Assembly (NCBI GenBank): GCA_965246925.1
Contig: OZ251994.1
Location: 1,054,001-1,118,000, forward strand
Reading direction: 5' to 3'
DNA from: JANPPS01 sp965246925
Lineage (GTDB): Bacteria > Pseudomonadota > Alphaproteobacteria > Acetobacterales > Acetobacteraceae
Length of the DNA: 64,000 nt
Shown here: in pieces, positions 58,903-64,000 of the stretch
How positions within the stretch are numbered: the stretch's first letter is position 1
Layout of the letters: every line of letters begins with the position of its first letter
The notes under the pieces: model-generated
Databases searched by the model: none
What the model was told of the DNA's origin: nothing
Seen by the model: the letters and a program-made list of their open reading frames with translations, nothing else
Program-made: the position numbers and the translations under genes

Positions 58903-59933
58903 ACCCGGGTGGCGAGAACTCGAATGGTGAACCGGCGGGCCCTATCGTCCAGGCCATCACCACCGCCTTCCGCGCCGTATGGGCGGCTGTGTTCCTGCTT
59001 GCGGCCGGCTGGGCCGCCTCGAGCTGGCGGCAAGTCCCGGCGGACAGCCAGGCCGTGATGCTGCGGTTCGGCCGGGTCGTGGGGGTGCAGCAGGCCGGGC
59101 TCGCCCTATCCTGGCCGCGCCCCATCGGCGGCATGGCATTGGTGCCGGGCCGGGCGCGCCAGCTCACGCTACGCACCCAGGCCACCGCCCGGCGGGAGGG
59201 GCTATCCGACCTGTTCACCCAGGCCTCGGGCGCCGAACTGCCCGACGGCGCCGGCAGCTATCTCACGGGTGACGGCAGCGTCGTACTGCTATCGGCCGAC
59301 ATGACCTATCAGGTGACGGATGCGGAGCACTATTACCTCGCTCAGGATCACGTGCCCCCGGCACTGCAGCGCGTGTTCCAGGCCAGCGCCATCGCCATCC
59401 TCGCCCGGCTCGACCTGGATGACGTCCTGGTCGCCCGCCCGGACCGGCAGACGCCGGAGCAAGCCGCGGCGGCGGAAGACCGGCGGCGCGGGCTGCGCGA
59501 TGCCATCCTGGCCGAGATGAACCACCGGCTGGCGCCCCTGTCCCTGGGTGTCGAAATCAGCCGGCTCGACCTCGACCCGGCGCTTCCGCCCGCCGCGAAG
59601 ATCGCTTTCGACGGGGTGCTGGTATCGGTGCAACTGGCCGAGCAAGCGATTGCCGCAGCGCGGACCGAGGCGCTGCGTATCGCCCAGGCCGCCGGCCGGG
59701 AGCAGGACCGGCTCATGGACGCCGCCCGGGCCGGCGCCGCCGAGCGGGTGAGCGAAGCCTCACGCCAGACCGCCCCTATCCTGGCGCTAGAGGCCGGCAT
59801 GACCGCCGCCACCCGGCCCGCGATCCTCGATCACGCCTACCGCGACGGGCTCGCGGCGTTCATGCCAAGGGTGGGCCGGGTCATGGCCGTCGATGCCCAG
59901 GGCACCCGCATCCTGTTGCCCGGCGCGCCATGA
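58899..59933 (+). CDS. SPFH protein C (HflC-like)
   Basis: A 344-residue protein with one membrane helix (AVWAAVFLLAAGWAASSWRQV, about residues 26-46) and an SPFH domain (VPADSQAVMLRFGRVVGVQQAGLALSWP, GDGSVVLLSADMTYQV, RRRGLRDAILAEMNHRLAPLSLGVEI) ending in an Ala-rich helix. It starts with GTG overlapping the SPFH B stop. Its TGA (59931-59933) overlaps an ATG at 59930, the first of a chain of mini-ORFs leading to the ATPase gene. With A and B it could form a hetero-oligomeric ring. Confidence 0.83.
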   Translation: MNPGGENSNGEPAGPIVQAITTAFRAVWAAVFLLAAGWAASSWRQVPADSQAVMLRFGRVVGVQQAGLALSWPRPIGGMALVPGRARQLTLRTQATARREGLSDLFTQASGAELPDGAGSYLTGDGSVVLLSADMTYQVTDAEHYYLAQDHVPPALQRVFQASAIAILARLDLDDVLVARPDRQTPEQAAAAEDRRRGLRDAILAEMNHRLAPLSLGVEISRLDLDPALPPAAKIAFDGVLVSVQLAEQAIAAARTEALRIAQAAGREQDRLMDAARAGAAERVSEASRQTAPILALEAGMTAATRPAILDHAYRDGLAAFMPRVGRVMAVDAQGTRILLPGAP

Positions 59934-60034
59934 GCGCGCCCCTTCAAGTTATGGCCGCGCCATGAGCGCGCCCCTTCAAGTTACGGCCGCGCCATGAGCG
60001 CGCCCCTTCACGTCACGGCCACGCCTTGAGCGCG
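59925..60034 (+). repeat. 32-bp tandem repeat forming a chain of coupled mini-ORFs
   Basis: Three copies of a 32-bp unit (59925-59956, 59957-59988, 59989-60020) and a partial fourth (60021-60034). Each unit carries ATGAGCGCGCCCCTTCA. Because 32 is not a multiple of 3, each copy is in a different frame and each reads MSAPLxVxAxP then TGA, with the TGA overlapping the ATG of the next copy. The chain is 59930-59965, 59962-59997 and 59994-60029, and the last stop overlaps the TTG start of the ATPase gene (TTGA). Confidence 0.9.
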
Positions 60035-61909
60035 TCCGCCTCCATCGCCGCGCCGCTGCTAGCCTGGCGGGAGCGGGGGGCGCTCGCGGTGCAGCTCACG
60101 CTCGCGCTGCTGGCCGCCGGGCTGCTGATCCTGGCCGTGCTGTGGCAGGCGCTGGTGCCGGAGGGGCGCGCCCTGTCCGACCTCGTCGCCGGCGGCGCGG
60201 CGCTGCTGGTGGCCGTCCCGGTCATCACTGCCGCCTGGGACAGCCTCCGCCACCCCAGCCTCCATGGCGTCACCGACCGGCTGATCAGCATCGCGCTGGT
60301 GGCCGCCTGGGCCAGCGGCGACCTCATGACCGCCGCCGTTCTGCCGATCATCATGATCCTGGGCCACGTGCTGGAGGAGCGCAGCCTGCTCGGCTCCCGC
60401 GAAGCCATCCGCGCGCTGGGCCGGCTCGCGCAGACCGAAGCGCGGCGGATCGGCCCGGACGGCGCCGTCACGCCCGTCGCCACCAAGGAGCTGCGCCTAG
60501 GTGACCGCGTGCTGCTGCTGGCCGGTGACCAGCTGCCGGCGGACGGCATCATCCGGGACGGAGAGGCCAGCCTCGACATGGCCTCCCTGACCGGGGAGAG
60601 CGTGCCGGTGGACGTGGGCGTGGGTTACGCCGCGCTGGCCGGCTCTATCAACACCAACGGACGGCTCGAGCTCGAGGTGACGCGCCTGGGCGCGGACACG
60701 ACGCTGGGCAAGATCATCGCCCTCATGCGCGATGCGGAGCGGGCCAAGCCGCCCGTGTCCCGCCTGCTGGAGCGGTATGCCGGGCACTATATGGCGCTGG
60801 TGCTGCTGATCGCGGCCGGCACGTGGTTCGCCACCAATGACACCGCCGCGGCGCTGGCGGTCCTAGTCGCGTCCTGCCCCTGCGCGCTGGTGCTGGCAGC
60901 ACCCGCCACCTCCATCGCCGCCATCGCCGTCGCGGCCCGGCTGGGCATCCTGATCAAGGGCTCCGCCTTTCTCGAGCAACTGGCCGAGGTCACCTCCGTG
61001 GTGTTCGACAAGACCGGCACGCTCACCACCGGTGAGCTGACGTTGCTCACCTTCGAGCCGGCGCCCGGCACCGATGCGGAATGGGCGCTCCCGCTCGCGG
61101 CGGCGCTGGGCGCAGCCAGCAACCATCCCGTCAGCCGCGCCGCCGCCCGCGCCGGGTCCGGCTGGCGTCCGCATCTGGACAACATTCATGAGGCCAGCGG
61201 CTTCGGCGTGAGCGCCACGGTCGATGGCGTTGGCGCCTCCATGGGCCGCCCGGAGATGTTCGCCGATCTGGACCCTGGCCCGCCGCCCGCCCATGACGGC
61301 CCGATCGCCGGGCTGGGCTTTGGCGGCCGCTTCCTGGGCTGGCTGCTATTCGCCGACCGCCCCCGCCCGGAATCCCGCGCCGCCATCCTGGAGCTGCGCG
61401 CCTTGGGACTCGACCGGCAGGTCCTGCTGACCGGGGACCGCGCGGCAGTGGCGGAGCGCGTGGGCGCCGAACTCGGCATCGCCGACATCTGCGCCCAAGC
61501 CTTGCCGCAGCAGAAGATGGCCCGCGTCCTGCAAGAGATCGCGTCCGGCTATAAGCCCATGGTGGTCGGCGACGGCATCAACGACTCGCTGGCGCTGAAG
61601 GTGGGCGCGGTGGGCGTGGCCATGGGCGCGCAGGGCACGGACGTGGCCCTGGCCTCGGCCGACCTGGTGCTCATGACGAGCGACCTGCGCCGGCTCGCGA
61701 CCTGTATCCGCCTGAGCCGCCGCTGCCGCCGCACCATTCATGTGAACGTCGCCGTGGGGCTCGGCTGGACCGGGGTATTGATCGCGCTGGCGGCGTTCGG
61801 CGCTTTGGGGGCGGAGGGCGCAATCATCGCCGCCCTGCTGCACAACCTCAGCACCTTCATCGGCCTCGGCAATGCCGGGCGGCTGCTGCTGTTCGATGAG
61901 CCGCTTTGA
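60026..61909 (+). CDS. P1B-type heavy-metal-transporting ATPase without N-terminal metal-binding domain
   Basis: A 627-residue metal efflux/transport ATPase in the inner membrane. Motifs in order: SLTGESVPVDVG (actuator), ASCPCALVLA with the CPC metal site in the membrane, FDKTGTLTTGEL with the phosphorylated Asp, SNHPVSRA (HP motif of P1B enzymes), and MVVGDGINDSLALKVG. The N terminus lacks the usual CxxC (HMA) domain and has no His-rich stretch. The last helix carries HNLSTFIGLGNAGRLL, near to Zn/Cd-type (P1B-2) endings, but metal identity is uncertain. The start is TTG 60026, copied from the repeat unit and overlapping a mini-ORF stop. Confidence 0.9.
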   Translation: MSASASIAAPLLAWRERGALAVQLTLALLAAGLLILAVLWQALVPEGRALSDLVAGGAALLVAVPVITAAWDSLRHPSLHGVTDRLISIALVAAWASGDLMTAAVLPIIMILGHVLEERSLLGSREAIRALGRLAQTEARRIGPDGAVTPVATKELRLGDRVLLLAGDQLPADGIIRDGEASLDMASLTGESVPVDVGVGYAALAGSINTNGRLELEVTRLGADTTLGKIIALMRDAERAKPPVSRLLERYAGHYMALVLLIAAGTWFATNDTAAALAVLVASCPCALVLAAPATSIAAIAVAARLGILIKGSAFLEQLAEVTSVVFDKTGTLTTGELTLLTFEPAPGTDAEWALPLAAALGAASNHPVSRAAARAGSGWRPHLDNIHEASGFGVSATVDGVGASMGRPEMFADLDPGPPPAHDGPIAGLGFGGRFLGWLLFADRPRPESRAAILELRALGLDRQVLLTGDRAAVAERVGAELGIADICAQALPQQKMARVLQEIASGYKPMVVGDGINDSLALKVGAVGVAMGAQGTDVALASADLVLMTSDLRRLATCIRLSRRCRRTIHVNVAVGLGWTGVLIALAAFGALGAEGAIIAALLHNLSTFIGLGNAGRLLLFDEPL

Positions 61910-61973
61910 CGCATAAACGTCGCAAACAAGGCCGTCCCATTCTGCTAGCGTTTCCGAAATCGGAGACATCGAC

Positions 61974-62642
61974 ATGAAATTCTGGACTATCCCTGCGCTT
62001 GCCCTCCTGCTCGCAGCGGCCCCAGCCGCGGCTACGACCCTCACCAGCAGCCTCTCGGCATTCCAGGCCGGCGCGGGCGCGGTGACCGTGACCCGGCTCA
62101 CGGGCCTGTATGACCCCACGGCGCTGATCCTGCCGGTGGTGAGCAGCGTTCCATTGAGCGGCGGCGGCAGCCTGGCCGTGAACCAATCGGTGCAGATCGT
62201 GCAGACCCCGGCGGGCGGCGGCGGCTTCCCCTACACTCTGACGGACGGTTTCAACGGTGACCTGCTGATCCCGGTGGATGCCAGCGGCAACCAGCTGACG
62301 TCGGAGACCATCAACACCGCCGGGCTCAGCGGATTGGGGATCGAGGTCGCGCCGTTCTCCAGCAGCTTGGGTGGCCCCTACACCATCACGATCACGGGCT
62401 CGAACGGCCAGACGCTATCCACGGCCGCCCCCGGCGGCAGCTTCGCCACCGGCGCCACCGCCCCGGTCTTCCTAGGCTTCTTCGGCGGCGGCGTGAGCAC
62501 GATCACCATCAGCACCACCGACCCGAACGGCTTCGCCTTCGGCAATATCCGCACCCCGGCGCCCGTCCCCGAGCCCGCCTCCCTAGCCCTACTCGCCGCC
62601 GGCACGCTCGCCCTCTACACCGCCCGCCGCCGTTACCTCTGA
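61974..62642 (+). CDS. PEP-CTERM sorting domain protein
   Basis: A 222-residue exported protein with a signal peptide ending near AAAPAAA|TTL, a Gly/Ser/Thr-rich beta part, and a C-terminal PVPEPASLALLAAGTLALYTARRR, the PEP-CTERM tail. It has its own good ribosome-binding site (GGAG, 8 nt before ATG) and a 64-nt gap after the ATPase gene, so it may be a separate unit. A second PEP-CTERM protein lies at 49966-50628. Confidence 0.85.
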   Translation: MKFWTIPALALLLAAAPAAATTLTSSLSAFQAGAGAVTVTRLTGLYDPTALILPVVSSVPLSGGGSLAVNQSVQIVQTPAGGGGFPYTLTDGFNGDLLIPVDASGNQLTSETINTAGLSGLGIEVAPFSSSLGGPYTITITGSNGQTLSTAAPGGSFATGATAPVFLGFFGGGVSTITISTTDPNGFAFGNIRTPAPVPEPASLALLAAGTLALYTARRRYL

Positions 62643-62746
62643 AACCTGCATGACCTGCAGCGCCTTCACAGCAATGTCAGGTCGTTACACGTTGCCGCCT
62701 ATTCCTGGCTGTGCCTCTATCGCGGGCCGACACAGAAGGCTTCGCC

Positions 62747-63172
62747 ATGCACCGCGCCGCGCAACTGTCTTGCTTCGTGCTGATCGCGGTCCTGCCAGCC
62801 GCGTGTCACCGGGCGCCCCCGCCCCAGGCCTACCCGGTGGCCCAGCCCGCACCGGTCCAGCGCTATGACGCGGCGGTGGCCGTAGGGACGGCGCAGTTCC
62901 GCGGCAGCTTCGCCGGCGGCAGGGCGGACATGACCGTGACCGCGCTCAGCAACGGCACCGCGCAATACGTGCTGACCGGCAATGGCGGACGCCGGTGCAA
63001 TTACCAGGTGAACGGCACCGGGCCCGCCACGCCCGGGCCATTCGTGCTGGACAACTTCGCCCAGATGACGCCGACATCGTCCGGCTGGGCCTTCGCCGAG
63101 ATCATCCGCCCCGGTGGCTTCGCCAGTCAGCCGCAATGCACGTTCCAAGGCTTCCTGCAGCGGACCCGGTAA
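62747..63172 (+). CDS. Predicted lipoprotein of unknown function
   Basis: A 141-residue protein with a lipoprotein signal: HRAAQLSCFVLIAVLPAAC with lipobox LPAAC, followed by a Pro-rich linker and a beta-rich domain containing two cysteines (RRCNYQ, PQCTFQ). I recognise no family. ATG 62747 begins the signal; the frame is open from 62711. Its 3' end overlaps the convergent nucleoside phosphorylase gene by 71 nt. Confidence 0.65.
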   Translation: MHRAAQLSCFVLIAVLPAACHRAPPPQAYPVAQPAPVQRYDAAVAVGTAQFRGSFAGGRADMTVTALSNGTAQYVLTGNGGRRCNYQVNGTGPATPGPFVLDNFAQMTPTSSGWAFAEIIRPGGFASQPQCTFQGFLQRTR

Positions 63173-63917
63173 GCGCGCTGCACGCCGCGATCACCCGTAG
63201 CGCCATCACCGACCCGGCCGCCTCGCCCTTCTCGAAATCGTCGCCGTCCTGCTGGCCCATGGTGTTGGTGACATGGGCCATGCAGATCACCGGCAGGCCC
63301 TTCGCGGCCGCCAAGGCATACAGCGCCGCCGCCTCCATCTCGACCGCCAGCGCCCCTTGGCCGGCGGCGTAGGCGATCGCCGCCTCCGTCTCCCGGTACG
63401 GCGCGTCCGTGGTCCAGCTGGTACCGCGGCGGATGCCGGGCAGCGCCGCCTCCACCCGGTCCAGCAACGCCGGATCCGGCGCGTCGATCGCCGGGCTGGG
63501 CGGGACGTAATGCGCGCTGGTCCCCTCATCCCGCAGCGCCCGGTCGATCAGCACGATGGCCGGCAGCGGCCCGAGCTCGCCGATCTGGCCGGCCGACGTG
63601 ATGCTCAGCAACAGGCGGCAGCCCGACGCGAACAGCTGCTCGGCCACCAGCACCGCGAACGATGCCCCGACCGCGCAGCCCAACACCCCCACCGCGGTCC
63701 CGTCCGGCAGCGTGAACTCGGTCAGCTCCGTGTGATAGCACGCCCAGCCCGCATGAAGCCGGCCCTGCCCCGTCCGGTGCAGGTGGCGCACCAGGTCGCC
63801 ATCCGGGTCCAGCACGCAGAACGCGGGCACGTCCAGCGCCGGCAGGCCCTTCTGCCGCCGGGCTTCGCGCAGCAGATGGCCGGGCTGAAAGACGGACGGC
63901 GCGGCGTAGTCCTTCAG
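63102..63917 (-). CDS. Nucleoside phosphorylase family protein, unusual start
   Basis: PNP/UDP-family phosphorylase of about 271 residues, which would cleave nucleosides with phosphate. Motifs: GVLGCAVGASFAVLVAEQL, ITSAGQIGELGPLPAIVLIDRALRDEGTS, and VEMEAAALYALAAAKG (the conserved Glu-Met-Glu). Residues back to KDYAAPSVFQPGHLLREARR are in frame and look like the family N terminus. The first conventional start in frame is GTG 63830, which would remove about 29 of them. CTG at 63917 overlaps the TGA of the upstream selD-like gene (CTGA), as at metK-trmB. The C terminus overlaps the lipoprotein gene. Confidence 0.75.
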   Translation of the reverse strand: MKDYAAPSVFQPGHLLREARRQKGLPALDVPAFCVLDPDGDLVRHLHRTGQGRLHAGWACYHTELTEFTLPDGTAVGVLGCAVGASFAVLVAEQLFASGCRLLLSITSAGQIGELGPLPAIVLIDRALRDEGTSAHYVPPSPAIDAPDPALLDRVEAALPGIRRGTSWTTDAPYRETEAAIAYAAGQGALAVEMEAAALYALAAAKGLPVICMAHVTNTMGQQDGDDFEKGEAAGSVMALRVIAACSALTGSAAGSLGTCIAADWRSHRGG

Positions 63918-64000
63918 AGCGCGACCTCGATCCCGGACCCCGCCTGCATGGTGCCGATCACAGCCGCCTGGTCGAAGCCCGCGCTCTGCACATGCGCCAG
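63914..64000 (-). CDS. C-terminal end of a SelD-like gene, cut by the window edge
   Basis: The last 28 residues of a gene that continues beyond the window, ending LAHVQSAGFDQAAVIGTM...GSGIEVAL before TGA. The pattern GF..AAVIG.M..G..I.V resembles the C terminus of selenophosphate synthetase or related AIR-synthase-fold enzymes. Twenty-eight residues are too few for a firm call. Its stop overlaps the probable start of the nucleoside phosphorylase. Confidence 0.4.
   Translation of the reverse strand: MAHVQSAGFDQAAVIGTMQAGSGIEVAL

Noticed and set aside
1..64000. tRNA, rRNA, CRISPR arrays, insertion sequences, prophage genes
   Set aside because: I looked through the intergenic gaps and saw no cloverleaf, no regularly spaced direct repeats with spacers, and no transposase, integrase or phage structural gene.

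Overview
The window is about 64 kb of GC-rich (roughly two thirds G+C), densely coding DNA with short intergenic gaps, many 4-nt stop/start overlaps (ATGA, GTGA, TTGA and probably CTGA) and frequent GTG/TTG starts. The gene content (periplasmic sorbosone-type dehydrogenase with a di-heme cytochrome c, Wzx/Wzy-type exopolysaccharide genes, GDP-rhamnose synthesis, RTX-type secreted enzymes, PEP-CTERM proteins, extragenic palindromes) suggests an alphaproteobacterium, most likely Rhodospirillales/Acetobacteraceae. This placement is an inference, because there is no rRNA gene and I saw no tRNA gene.

Layout. 0-9.6 kb: the end of glgA, dapB, an RTX-type GH16 glucanase, metK-trmB, an acyltransferase, an M20 amidohydrolase and a DUF1275 membrane protein. 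9.6-12 kb: a lower-GC island with an AHH-type nuclease toxin, its likely DUF1629/Imm43 immunity partner and a secreted protein, closed by a REP-like palindrome. 12-17.8 kb: argG-DUF1993, a secreted HD-like protein, gmd-rmd (GDP-D-rhamnose) and a 108-bp palindromic element that supplies the stop codons of both flanking genes. 17.8-23.6 kb: a Gfo/Idh/MocA oxidoreductase, a cytochrome c / sorbosone dehydrogenase cluster with a BIME-like pair of palindromes, a ParDE toxin-antitoxin pair and a PcaF-type thiolase. 23.6-31.3 kb: a 1219-residue beta-repeat surface protein with a C-terminal higher-order repeat, and an aromatic hydroxylase / MFS / LysR set.

31.3-43.3 kb is an exopolysaccharide cluster. 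It encodes a GINT1-like propeller protein, a Wzz/Wzc co-polymerase with a degenerate kinase domain, a Wzy/ligase-like membrane protein, a GH5 glucanase, two glycosyltransferases, a Wzx-like flippase and two GNAT-like proteins. 43.3-54.5 kb: a frameshifted alpha/beta hydrolase, two orphan solute-binding proteins, a LysE exporter, a gshB-ggt glutathione operon, an SDR, a PEP-CTERM protein, a PF04185 phosphoesterase and a GspC/N-like protein.

54.5-61.9 kb is the most interesting part. One tight operon encodes a secreted metallophosphoesterase, three different SPFH/band-7 membrane proteins (one with seven extra N-terminal membrane helices, one with a 14-histidine N-terminal tail) and a P1B-type metal ATPase that lacks its own N-terminal metal-binding domain. 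The last SPFH gene is joined to the ATPase gene by a 32-bp tandem repeat that forms a chain of three overlapping 11-codon ORFs. The window ends with a PEP-CTERM protein, a lipoprotein, a nucleoside phosphorylase and the 3' tip of a selD-like gene. The two places where no ATG/GTG/TTG fits the expected start (trmB and the phosphorylase) both have CTG overlapping the upstream TGA.
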